DNA from: Catenaria anguillulae PL171 | Lineage: Eukaryota; Blastocladiomycota; Blastocladiomycetes; Blastocladiales; Catenariaceae | DNA length: 36,604 nt | Reading direction: 5' to 3' | Assembly: GCA_002102555.1 (NCBI GenBank) | Contig: MCFL01000237.1 | Span: forward strand, 1-36,604 | In this document: positions 11,227-26,181 of the stretch, in pieces | Layout of the letters: the number at the start of each line of letters is the position of its first letter | Numbering within the stretch: position 1 is the first letter of the stretch | The notes under the pieces: model-generated | The model's input: only the letters and a program-made list of their open reading frames with translations | Told to the model about the DNA's origin: nothing | The model's database searches: none | Translations under genes and position numbers: made by a program

Positions 11227-11464
11227 ATGTGTTGCTGAAGATGAGGAATAGTGTATTATGTATGCAAACACGAGGTCAAGAATCCAAATGGACAAGCACG
11301 GGAGAAGAAACAATGTTTTAAAAAAAAGGATCTTTGGAAGCGGTTTGAGGAAGCAAAGGAATACAAGCGAGGAGAGGGGGTTGACACCGTGAACTGGCGA
11401 AGGAAACAAACATGAGCAAAGGAACCCAAGACGACTCGTCATCGCGCGTACGATTCCCACTCGA

Positions 11465-13707
<2,243 letters not shown>

Positions 13708-14320
13708 GATCCTAGGCTGTGAAGCAGTGTTCAAGAAACCGGGATCCAGTTGTCACGATTTGAGGATCATGCACGTGCCAACGTGGCAACGTGGGTCGTG
13801 TGGAGCTCTGTATCGTGCGTGGTAAAGCGCAGTCCAGTGCGTATGCGTGGATAGACGCTTTAGGGTATCAGTGAGCTTGGACCGTGACAAAGTACGTGTT
13901 GGGAAGCTGTCCTTCTATGTCGATGCTCTTGGATTGAGTGACGTTGATGGATTGGCAAGTCGGTTTAAACCGTTCGTCGAGCGTGTTGGAAATCACCCTC
14001 GCCAATATTGCTCAAGGTTGTCGATGGGATTGCATGGGATTGGTGCGTGGACCAAATTGGTGATGGAGACTGCTTGATACTTCATGTCGGCCCGATCTGG
14101 CAATTTGTCCGCACTGTTAATTGATGTGCAACATGGCAAGTCTCACAAAACTCTCTGGGAAAACGAATGCGCATTTGGATCGTGACGCGTCCAACACTGG
14201 CTGGAGTAGCAACTGTCTCATGCCAGCTGCACAAACTGCTCATGGCCCGCTCTCCGTTGCTTTCAATCAGACAAAACCCTTGGCCAGACGATGGAGCGAA
14301 CGATGTGTACATGGCTGTAT
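13708..14320. other. Intergenic region, kinase 5' flank and gene A 3' flank
   Basis: Both neighbours are on the minus strand, so this holds the kinase promoter and the gene A terminator region. An open frame without ATG runs at about 13847-14077 on the plus strand, but nothing in it suggests a real protein. I see no RNA gene or repeat. Confidence 0.35.
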
Positions 14321-16435
14321 TCAATCAAATACACAAGTCAACTCTACTACATCACTTTCCGTGACTGTTAAATCGCCTTGCCGCGACAAAAGCTCATGCT
14401 GGCCGAGCAACTCTTCACACTCCCGCCGCCACCCGCTCGCCTCCAAACCAACCTCCAATACACCGCGGGTGTCCTTGCGCATGATTGCACGCAATCCCAG
14501 CACAAACCCCTTGGAAGTCCGAAAAGAATCCGGCAACCCACCAATAATGTGTGCCACCTTGTCGGCCTCCCCGGTCTCGGCCGCGGCACGCAGCACGCCA
14601 AGAACCAACGGCAACTGGTTCCGCCGACGCACAAACTTGTGGTAACCCAACCGCGTCCAGAGCCGCAGAGTACCGACCACGTTACGGAACGGAATCAGCT
14701 CGTAAACAAACTGTGCGTCGAGTACAAGCATGGTGTCGAGGAAGAAATCGTGGGCCAGGTTCTTGTGTGCGCGGGGATCGCGGGCGTTCACCGAGTCGGC
14801 TGGCGGCAAGGGCGAAAGCGTCGCAACAGCAATGACGCCTTCTCGAAGCGTATGCCAGCAGTCATGTGGAAGCAATTGCGAGAACGAGTGGTAGCGGTTA
14901 CCCCAAACGTAGGTGCGCGCCTTCTTTGGTTCGCGGTTAATGTTACCCGCAGCTGCCACCTTGGACTCGTTGAGCCGTGAGCGGACAATTTGAACAAGAA
15001 ACGAAACCACCTTGGCCTCATCGTCTGTGGTCCGTGCCGTGCGCATGTCGGCGGATTGCCGCCAATCCAGCCCTTTGGCCGCCATGAACGACATCAGCTC
15101 AAGGGCGCACACAGCCACGACTTCCTTGAGGGACAGCCTTTCCCAGGCGATCCCGTGCGACAGGCAGGTCGCAAGCAACTTGCTCCAAAACGCGGTATCA
15201 GAAGCCGACAAGAACGGAAACGAGTGACGGCCTGTGCACAAGTGTTCCTGCAGGAAGGTGGTGTAGTCCCACTCGATAGAGAGAAGGTCGAGCAAGGAGT
15301 AGCGGGCGACAACACTTTGTAAATAGACGCGGCTTGATAGCTGGTGCGCATGGTCGGTTAGGAGGTTGGTCAAGGGGACACGGTCCGCATCTGCGCCCTG
15401 GTCTGCCATCAAGAGGCTGAAGAGGGTCTTGCGAGTGTGAGGCGGGTCGGCGTCAGACAAACAGCGATAATGGATAGCTGTAATTTATGTTGGAGAAGCA
15501 TATCTGTTTGAGTGATTGTGTGGAAAGCCAACAACCGACGTTAATAAAGATATCCGGCCCACATACCACATCGAACCACACGTTGAAAATTGCCGTCTCG
15601 CTTGCATTGAGTGCAAAGTTGTCCCAGCAAGGGCATATCGCCTGTCATGGCTCCGAAATGAAGCAGCTCAAACATCTCGTGTTCACGTAGCAAATCGTGT
15701 GCTAGCGCCAAAGGGACGGATTGGGAATATCCCTTCTTCACCCAACGTGCGACTGCAAAACTGAGGGCCGCCTTTGAGGGGTGTGGTGGAATGTCGGGCA
15801 GCAAATCGTGAAGAGCGAGAACATCAGAAAAGAGGCGGTGATTGTGGAATACACGCTGTGACCAGTAGGGCGAGTAGTTGGGATGAAAGGCGGCGGTTGG
15901 CGCATGCGCCCGAATCCAGTTGATGACACTGAGGACGCGAGAAGACGGCTCGCGCGAGGTTGGCCGGTCGAGTTGCGAAAACGTGGCCATCATGGGTTCC
16001 AAAAAGGAGGTTTGGGGATCAAGAACGAGCTTAGCGACAGTCGATACGTTGAGTGACTTGGTAAAGATGTGGGAAATGGTCTCGACGGCGGACGTGGACC
16101 AATCGAAAAGCGCGAGCAGGCAGAGAAAGGTTGGGTAGGTCATTGTCAGGTTTGGGATGCCTTGCGTGCGGTTGGCAAGGTCACGGAGCTTGGAGCGCAA
16201 TCCAATTCGGTTGTCGAGCATGAAATGTGCCCACAATGTAAAGTGGGCCGCTGTCGTGCCAAGGAATGGGAATCGCGAAAGCAGATGGTCGAGCGTAAAA
16301 TGAAGGAGGTCAATTTGTGATGTGCGGATAAAGAACGAGACGAGAAGCAAGGCATCAGGAAGCACTTGCCAGGAAGACGACTGGACTGGCTGGCCGAACT
16401 CGGCCCGAATGCGATCCAATTCGGCGACCAAGTCG

Positions 16436-16445
16436 GGTTCGTTGG
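16436..16445. repeat. Target-site duplication, left copy (10 bp)
   Basis: GGTTCGTTGG directly abuts the left end of the transposon and recurs exactly at 19643-19652. In gene A it codes for part of T-N-E-P. Ten bp fits the 8-11 bp made by Mutator-like transposases. Confidence 0.9.
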
Positions 16446-16735
16446 GACTATATGGAGTCGTCGGGTATTGAAAGTGGACTGGTCGGGTATTGGATGGTGT
16501 TGGTCGGGTGCGGATGGTGGTTGGTCGGGTGGACTTTGAGGCTGTGGGAACAGTCGGGTATCGAATGTTGTTCGTCGGGTATCGAATGGTGTTGGTCGGG
16601 CATGACATGGTATTGGTCGGGCATGGCATGGTGTTGGTCGGGTATTGGATGGTATTGGTCGGGCATGGCATGGTGTTAGTCGGGTATTGGATGGTGTTGG
16701 TCGGGTAGTGGGTTATTGGGCGGCATTTTCGGGAA
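16446..16735 (+). repeat. Left terminal inverted repeat (290 bp, 12 GTCGGG units)
   Basis: Twelve units begin with GTCGGG, mostly 21 bp apart, with a consensus close to GTCGGGTATTGGATGGTGTT. Variants carry GTCGGGCATGGCATGG. One longer unit of 29 bp contains a non-repeat insert with GGACTTTGAGGCTGTGGG. The inner end is GGCGGCATTTTCGGGAA, shared with the right copy. Regular spacing of two helical turns suggests an array of transposase binding sites, which is inference. Confidence 0.93.
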
Positions 16736-16885
16736 CCGCACACCAACTTTGGCATTTTGGGAGATGCTACATGTTCGCCATGGCCAATTGCTTCGCAAAT
16801 AAGTATATATATCGTGCATAAATTCAATAATAAGAGCTGGGACTAACAAATACGGCTATCAGTGGGGGGAAGCACCAAGAACTTG

Positions 16886-19139
16886 TCATTGGCGGTCGTC
16901 CAAAGCAGGACCCACGCGGCGAGGACGGTGCCGACGATCTTGCCTCGCAGGGCGGCCCACTGCCTGCAGTGTCGCCATTTGCGGGAGGGATTGATGGATC
17001 CGAATCCCGATGCGAATTGACGCCACCAGCATGTGCAAGCACCAGCCATTGCGGGTGCAAAAGCAACAGTCGCAACTCGGAAAGTAGAGCGATGATTGCG
17101 GAATGGTGATGGTGTTTGTTTGGACGGCATTGTACTCGAGGGACGTGTAAGGCGGGGCGCCAAAGGAGTAACCGCCAAAGAGTTTGCCAGGAATGGGACC
17201 TGTGAACGTGATGATGTAGGTCCCTCCTTCAATGCGCGGGTGCAGTTGATACGACTGCGTGTTGTTGGCCCATCGCTCGGCTTCATCTTTGTACTTGGCC
17301 TGGCGAGCAATGGTGAAATTTCAAGTTAAATGTTGGAAAAAAGATCAATCGGCGAGGGAATGGTGTCAGGAATCAATAAACGTACACCGACAGCAGGACG
17401 ATGGCGGATACCGTTTTCAAGCGTGCCGTTTCGCTGCACCCACGTCTGACAATGCTGAATTGTTGTGAGGACGGTTTGGGCAACGGCGATCCGGAACATG
17501 GTCTTGAAGACCTTGTGCTTGGCCTCAACTGAATTGTTCGTGCGCACAACACCAGTTGGCAAATCGAACACTCGCCATCTGTACCAACGAGACCGCGATT
17601 TGCGCACGCCGCGGCCGGCCGGTTCCGTTGGATCGTCGAAGGCGACAGGGTATCCACGGGTCCATTCGTTGATAAAGTACATCCAGAACTGCTCAGCAGC
17701 ATCTGTCTTGGCGGGCGTGTCGAAAACCGCCTCGTCGTTCAAGTGATTGAACAAATCGAGAAGTCGTGCTTTGGACTCGTCCTCGTTGTCGGTCCAATGG
17801 AGTGCGTGAACCAATTGAATGACACCGGCCATGTACTCGGCCTTGCATTTCTTCTCGATGCATTGCTTCACATGGAACCAACACATCCCGCACTTGATCC
17901 CTGGTAACGCCGCCTCCAATGCACATGCAATCGCATCTTCGGCGTCGGACATGGTCACCTCCCAAGCTGTCGTGTCGTAATCATCGTCCACGACCACGGC
18001 CCGAATAACTTCAAACAACTTGTTCAATACGGCCAAGTACGTCTCTTCGCTCCGGTGCGACATGATCGCATAAGCTACCGTGTGCGCTTGATGGCCAAGA
18101 TCGTTCACGGCAATGACGAACAGCTGGTATCCCATTTCGTTGGTTTTGAACGTGCCGTCAAACGAAATGACGGCCTTGTCCATTCCACCAACAGCCTGGG
18201 CGACTCGAGAAAGGTTCGTGAGCGTCGTTTCCGTGAAGGCGAGCATCAAGAACGGGCGCTCCCTTGTCCCAAAACCAATTCCGTCGTCCTCGTTTGGGAT
18301 GGCGAGGTATGGGCGGTTCGCGTCGTCGACATCGATAGCAGGATCAAATTTGTGCTCGTCGTACAATGCTTCGATGGAGGTGTACTGGTTCCGTCGCGCA
18401 TTCCGGTTTTGCTCTTTGATGTAGTTGGAAATCTTGCTGTGGTTGGAAGGGTCGGCCAAACGGTGGGTAGCATCGATGAGGCCAGCACTGAGAAGGTCCG
18501 TAGAAATGGCTTTTGCACCTCGACCTATGACATGATATCAGTAACATAGATGCATTGTACACGCAGCTATTGATAGACGAACCTCGGATGTTGTACAGAT
18601 CCACCAGAGATTTCTCGTCATTTGACAATCCGCACAGGCCTTGCATGAGCGGCCGAACCAATCGGCCGCGACCGTCGCGGGCTGGGTCCACCCGCTCTGT
18701 TGTTCCTGTGTGCGCCTAAGGTCGTATGACGTGAGTCTTTCATGGATGGGCACGACGCTACCACATACAACATATTTAGTCCGATCAATCGTACCTCCTC
18801 TTCACAGTGCTTCAATTCATAGTTGCGATCGCAAACCTTCAACACAAACGTCTTGGTGCACGAGTTCGAGCAACGGCATGCTAAGTAGCAGGAACGAAGG
18901 CCGTGGTTGCCTTCTTGTACAGCTTGCTGCAAACCAGGACCTTCAATCATGTCACGGCACAGCTCGCAGATGGGGCCCTTGTGCTTGTAGTCAGAATACG
19001 TGCGACTTTTGACAACAGGATGCCCGATCAAAGCAGAAGCGGTGAAGCGGTCCACGACGAAGCCGCCGTTTGGGTTGTCAGGCAGCCCCACGCCGCCAGC
19101 CATTGGGCAGTCGTCGATAAACTTGGCGGGCCTGCCCAT
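16886..19139 (-). CDS. MULE transposase (D-D-E core, SWIM zinc finger)
   Basis: Four exons, 19139-18795, 18715-18583, 18524-17386 and 17299-16886 (introns 79, 58 and 86 nt; donors GTACGA, GTTCGT, GTACGT), give 676 residues with no stop. The N-terminal 115 residues hold a Cys/His cluster (CELCRDM, SCYLACRCSNSC, HCEEE), likely the DNA-binding part. The catalytic core shows VISFDGTFKTN (D282), YQLFVIAVNDLGHQAHTVAY, then MSDAEDAI (D353) with CGMCWFHVKQC (the C..H pair typical of MULEs), and RTNNSVEAKHKVFK (E493). The last exon carries a SWIM motif, C615-x-C617-x8-C626-x-H628. The start is the first ATG after an in-frame stop. The tail after the SWIM finger (about 45 residues) is the least certain part. 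All key residues are present, so it may be active. Confidence 0.9.
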
Positions 19140-19394
19140 GATGTAAGTTGCCTGTCAGGTAATGAGTTTGCGGGTTGAGCCAAAGCAGGTGGAAGTGGAT
19201 TCAAGCTGAGCGGGAGCGGCTGTGGAGTTGAAGTGGTAAATGGAGGTTGCGGCAAGCTAGCGGGTTTGCATTGAGGCTTCACTCCTTCATTCGAGCGCAG
19301 CATGTCCGTATGTAATGAGGTGACAACTGGCGAAAGACGAAAAATTGAGGATTGTTGTGTTGAGTGATTGATCAGTGTAATTTTAGCTCCACTT

Positions 19395-19642
19395 TTCCCG
19401 AAAATGCCGCCCAATAACCCACTACCCGACCAACACCATCCAATACCCGACTAACACCATGCCATGCCCGACCAATACCATGTCATGCCCGACCAACACC
19501 ATTCGATACCCGACGAACAACATTCGATACCCGACTGTTCCCACAGCCTCAAAGTCCACCCGACCAACCACCATCCGCACCCGACCAACACCATCCAATA
19601 CCCGACCAGTCCACTTTCAATACCCGACGAATTCCATTAGCC
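19395..19642 (-). repeat. Right terminal inverted repeat (248 bp, 10 GTCGGG units)
   Basis: This is the reverse complement of the left repeat, with ten GTCGGG-led units instead of twelve. The 42-bp difference equals exactly two 21-bp units, as expected from unequal exchange or slippage within the array. The order of unit variants is otherwise the same as on the left, including the single long unit. Confidence 0.93.
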
Positions 19643-19652
19643 GGTTCGTTGG
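19643..19652. repeat. Target-site duplication, right copy (10 bp)
   Basis: GGTTCGTTGG, identical to 16436-16445. On the gene A strand it reads CCAACGAACC. Joining the two flanks through one copy continues the reading frame into the part conserved with the paralogue. Confidence 0.9.
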
Positions 19653-20780
19653 TGATTGCGCTGTCGTCGTGGTTCTTGCGATGGAAAAGCCACTCTAGCA
19701 ATGACTTGGTTATCACAGGAGGTGCAACGGGGGATGCATCACCAGGATTAGGAGCCAGGGCGGCCGCCCATCCACCCCAACCTTCCTCAGCCGGCACATT
19801 TGCCTTGAGGAAGTAGGCAACGTGCGACTCGATTTGAGCGACCGAGTGCTGCTGACCCGCCAGCTCGAATTGAGCGTTGGCTTTGTGATTCATCTGTGCG
19901 GGAGAATTGCCACGATTGACGATTCGAGGATCATACTCCGGATCGAGAAAGATGATTCGACGCAACCAGGGATCCAGCACTTGGCTCTTTCCCTCTGAAA
20001 ATGCTGCGAAGGCTGTGCGACTTGAGGCGGGCAAATGGATGCTCGGGTGGCAGAGTGCGAAAACGTCGAGCTGCAATTCGACCGGAAGGAGTGAATTGGG
20101 TGTGTTCATTGCAGTGTTGGATGACGGTATGGCAGGGGTGTATATGTATGACTTGCGGAACAAAGGAAACTGATGATCCATCTGTCGGCGTGAGTGCATA
20201 CCCGCGACAGACAGGGCCGTGGGCGGGTTGTATGGGATTTGAATGATTCATGGCAGTGGTGGCCGGGTCAGCACTGGGTCAGCACTGCACGGAGTGTTGC
20301 CCATTTTGTGAGGGAATCTATCTGGTGGTGGATTCGAAATGTGGTGCAAAATGTAACGTCACCGTCAAATTATCATGATGATGTTGCAACGGTAACGAGG
20401 CGGATGATCAGACTTGAAACGGAAGAGTTACACTCACATGAGACAGACTAGGTTGTCGGTCATCATGTGAAGTGAGGCAAGAGAGAGCTGGCGGCGTACG
20501 CATATACCCCACAGAATGCTTTGGTCAATAAACATCCGACACAGCCATTCTTGCGACATTGATAAGTACAGACATCTGACGGTTGCTCAACTGCACTGCA
20601 AGGATGATCGAGAATGGCTGCCAAGAAACTGCTTCGCCTGTCTCTATGGACAGCGCCCACCCTTGCCCCAAGCTTGATGGCGAGGTCGTAAGATTCGCTT
20701 TGCCTTCGTGTAAGCGACAACCCATGACGACGATGGAATGTTGGTCTCACTCGATCGCACGAACTTTCGTAGAAGTCGCG

Positions 20781-20816
20781 AACCAACCAACCAACCAACC
20801 AACCAACCAACCAACC
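20781..20816 (+). repeat. (AACC)9 microsatellite
   Basis: Nine perfect copies of AACC, 36 bp, in the divergent intergenic region about 260 bp upstream of the Gln-rich gene. The unit is not the usual fungal telomere repeat, and there are no other telomere signs. Confidence 0.95.
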
Positions 20817-20932
20817 TCCTTGGTGACATTGAACGGTCGTTCAGGAAGGACGATGAAGGCTCACCTTTAATGAACGGCCGTGGTATACACTCGGGCCCAG
20901 CCCTGACATGCGACTCGTCCCAAGTTTCGTCC

Positions 20933-20938
20933 TATAAA
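20933..20938 (+). promoter_or_regulatory. TATA box candidate for the Gln-rich gene
   Basis: TATAAA lies 107 bp before the ATG at 21045, followed by a C/T-rich leader. The position suits a TATA-driven promoter, but this is by sequence only. Confidence 0.35.
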
Positions 20939-21044
20939 CCGCGACCAGATTCCCACCTCCTCTCGATTTCGGTTCAACATCACAACAGCACACCTTGCCT
21001 CTCTCCTATCCACAGCCTCACCTCCTTGAACTCACCAATCAATC

Positions 21045-22079
21045 ATGGGTCGCCAACAAGTCCAACCCGCTCTCCGCCAAGCTGTCCAGCAGCAATCGGC
21101 CAATCCCAAGCTTCAGCAGCAGCAGCAGCAGCAGCCCAAGCTGCAGTCTCGTCCCACGACCGCTTCCACGCCCGTTTCCAACAACGCCATGAAGCACCAG
21201 CAGCAACAACAGCAGAAGACTGTCTCGCGTCCTCAATCGGCTGCTTCCCAGGCGCCAGTCAAGCAACCGGCCAAGACCAACCAGGTCAACCTCAAGCAGT
21301 CGCAGTCGCAGTCGCACCAGCAGCTCAAGTCGAATGCTCAGGTGTACCGCCCGACCCCCGTCGAGGAGCACCCCGACGATGCCTTCCTCTCTGGCGCTTG
21401 GTTGTTTGACCAATCGCGTGTGCCTCAATGGATGTCGACTCAGCTTCCCACTCAGCAGCAGCAAGTTGCCGCGTTCAAGTCAAATCTGAAGCAGCAGCAG
21501 CCTGTCTCGCGTCCCACGTCCTCCACGTCGGCGGCTCAACAGAGCAAGCAACAGTCGCAGCAGCACTCGAGTAAGAACAACAATGCTCAAGTGTACCGCC
21601 CAACGCCCGTCAAAGAGCACGTTGACGATGCATTCCACTCGGGTGCTTGGTTGTTTGACGAGTCGCGAGTCCCTCAATGGATGGCGCGTCACCTTCCCAA
21701 GCAGCAGCAGCGCTCGAACCATGTTCCCAAGGCGGCTCAGCGTCCTGCGTCTTCGTCTCAGCAGCAAAAGCAGCAGCAGCCCGTGATGCAGCAACAGCAG
21801 CGCCAGCAGCAGCCAGTGCAGATGCGCCCTCAGCAACAACAACGCCAGTTGCCAACCATGCAGCACGGTGACGATACCTTCTTGTGGAACGGATGGACCC
21901 AGACTTCGCGTCAACCCCTGTGGTCAAACAACAGCAACAACTCGGCCACGCCGTCGATGAGCAAGCAGCCAACGACCATGAATGCGACTCGCCCTCAGTC
22001 TCCCCCTGCCAAGCAGGCCCAGCACCAGCAGCAGTCGCAGCAGGGCCAGAAGCGTCCCCAGTCGCCTGCTCGTCGGTGA
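21045..22079 (+). CDS. Glutamine-rich protein with a repeated 33-residue module
   Basis: One exon of 344 residues, over half of it Gln, Ser, Pro and Lys. Runs of CAG and CAA codons encode Q tracts. Two ordered-looking islands stand out: residues 98-130 and 181-213, both of the form AQVYRPTPV-EH-DDAF-SGAWLFD-SRVPQWM, with 28 of 33 positions identical. A weaker third copy (about 275-293, GDDTFLWNGWTQTSRQPLW) keeps the DD.F, W and P-W pattern. No membrane span, signal peptide or known domain is seen. The islands may be binding motifs spaced on a disordered chain, as in condensate or scaffold proteins, but this is inference. The start has context AATCATGGG and a TATA box upstream. Family unknown. 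Confidence 0.75.
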   Translation: MGRQQVQPALRQAVQQQSANPKLQQQQQQQPKLQSRPTTASTPVSNNAMKHQQQQQQKTVSRPQSAASQAPVKQPAKTNQVNLKQSQSQSHQQLKSNAQVYRPTPVEEHPDDAFLSGAWLFDQSRVPQWMSTQLPTQQQQVAAFKSNLKQQQPVSRPTSSTSAAQQSKQQSQQHSSKNNNAQVYRPTPVKEHVDDAFHSGAWLFDESRVPQWMARHLPKQQQRSNHVPKAAQRPASSSQQQKQQQPVMQQQQRQQQPVQMRPQQQQRQLPTMQHGDDTFLWNGWTQTSRQPLWSNNSNNSATPSMSKQPTTMNATRPQSPPAKQAQHQQQSQQGQKRPQSPARR

Positions 22080-23030
22080 TACTTTCGGTGCCAAATGAGT
22101 TTGGTCGTTGTCCATGTCAGCATGTCCTCGTTGTTTGCGATACCCCATGCTGTATAAGGTTCTGTTCTGATGTACAACAGTGAATGCAATCCGAGTTTGA
22201 TTGTGCCCGGAAGATACATACGCCGCGGACAACTGATGTGCCTGTTGCTGAAGCCTCACTTGCATTACGATGTGTCTACCCCATTCTTCGGAGCGAGGCA
22301 AGGAGATGAGTTCTGTGTATACAACACAGCTTTTGGCACTTGGGAGTTCCCCTCCTCCCCTCCCGGTCCCTTCAATCTGCCATATGCTGCATCGCCCATC
22401 GTCGAAGAGGAATGGTGGGGTACGTACGAAGCGTAAGGAGGTACCAGCGATGTTATCAGCCGGCAGATCAGCTTCCGGAGTAATGGCCGCCTCTGATTGG
22501 TGGAGATAAAACGTGACGGCCTGTGTCAGCGCTGATCTGTTTGCAGGCATCTCATTGGCTGATAACATCTTGTCAGGGCTTCATCAACAAATGAGTGTCG
22601 TGACTGCCCGCTTTCCCGACCTCTGGCTCAATACAAAAAGGCAGCTGACCCAGCGCACCGTCGAGGAGGTCCTCCACAGCCCTTCAGACAGTCCGGCGGT
22701 CTCTTGCCATGTATTCTTGAACACTCTCGGTCAATCTGCCGCCATCACACGCACACGCTCCTGACGATACCGTGACCACCGTGACCTCGTCCGCACAAAC
22801 AAACGGTTCCGCTCTGATACGATACCGAGCGCACTTGTCTTCATCTGGCCCAAGACCTTCACTTGGTGAACCATAGCATTCATGTACGCTGGATCCGACG
22901 GTAGTCCTTGGCCATCCAACCCAGTCCCTGATCCTCGGCTGTTGTGTTTAGTCAATACCCTACAACCGAGGTCTTCTGAACGTCCGTCGGTTGCCGCTCG
23001 ACACTCTTGCAAAACCTCGCTGCCTTCACA
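22080..23030. other. Gene-free region between the Gln-rich gene and ARG5,6
   Basis: No gene is supported in these 950 bp. It includes the 3' flank of the Gln-rich gene, an imperfect inverted repeat at 22449-22569 and the ARG5,6 promoter. A TGACTG at about 22602 resembles half of a general amino-acid control site, but a single 6-mer carries little weight. Confidence 0.35.
22449..22569. repeat. Inverted repeat, 13-bp arms around a 95-bp centre
   Basis: GATGTTATCAGCC at 22449-22461 is exactly complementary to GGCTGATAACATC at 22557-22569. Inside, CAGATCAGC (22464-22472) pairs with GCTGATCTG (22531-22539). Together they make an imperfect 121-bp palindrome. It could be a small MITE-like remnant, a hairpin, or an extended regulatory palindrome. 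Confidence 0.6.
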
Positions 23031-26026
<2,996 letters not shown>

Positions 26027-26181
26027 CGTTTGTGGTGCTTGAGTCATGCATTTTTCACATATGTACCTCCCTAGTCTTCCGTATTATGTCAAGGCCCAAG
26101 TTGATTTGACTTGAATAGATATGCCATTCTTCCAACCCACAAATCTATGTAAACGTATATCGAATTGTCGCACGTTCTTGG

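Larger units (their letters stand above)
16446..19642 (-). mobile_element. Mutator-like (MULE) DNA transposon with minisatellite terminal inverted repeats
   Basis: A 3197-bp element bounded by a perfect 10-bp direct repeat. It has long terminal inverted repeats (left 16446-16735, right 19395-19642) and one transposase gene on the minus strand. The repeats are near-identical over their length, apart from two extra 21-bp units in the left copy and a slightly divergent outermost 15 bases. The transposase shows no breaks and the host gene is otherwise open, so the insertion appears young and the element may be autonomous. MULE assignment rests on the transposase core, the SWIM finger and the duplication length. 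Long inverted repeats made of short tandem units recall foldback-type elements. I cannot tell whether other copies exist in the genome. Confidence 0.93.
14321..20109 (-). pseudogene. Gene A of an unrecognised two-member family, split by a MULE transposon
   Basis: The gene starts at 20109 (MNTPNSLLPVELQLDVFALC), runs to the target site at 19643, is broken by the element at 16446-19642, and resumes at 16435. An intron at 15566-15478 (GTATGT...CAG, 89 nt, phase 1) precedes the last exon, 15477-14321. With the element and one copy of the 10-bp duplication left out, exon 1 is 1336 nt and the total is 830 codons without a stop, in frame through the intron. The protein is mostly helical and Leu-rich, with no signal peptide or motif I recognise. 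The first 40 residues loosely resemble an F-box, but I would not call it one. The paralogue at 29815-32335 matches along the whole length, including across the insertion site (EWLF...NE.D...AEL) and at the intron. The insertion must abolish or shorten the product. Confidence 0.85.
20110..21044. other. Divergent intergenic region between gene A and the Gln-rich gene
   Basis: Holds the 5' flanks of both neighbours, an AACC microsatellite (20781-20816) and a TATAAA box (20933-20938). No gene is supported here. Pyrimidine-rich sequence (about 20950-21030), typical of a fungal leader, precedes the ATG at 21045. Confidence 0.4.

Noticed and set aside
16446-16735. CRISPR-like look of regular short repeats
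   Set aside because: Units are contiguous with no unique spacers, occur inverted at both ends of a transposon, and the genome is eukaryotic.
20001-20109. F-box at the N-terminus of genes A and B
   Set aside because: LLP.EL..D.F resembles the first F-box residues, but the rest of the motif (the W and following hydrophobic pattern) is not convincing.
20781-20816. Telomere-like repeat
   Set aside because: AACC units differ from TTAGGG-type repeats and the array is short and internal.
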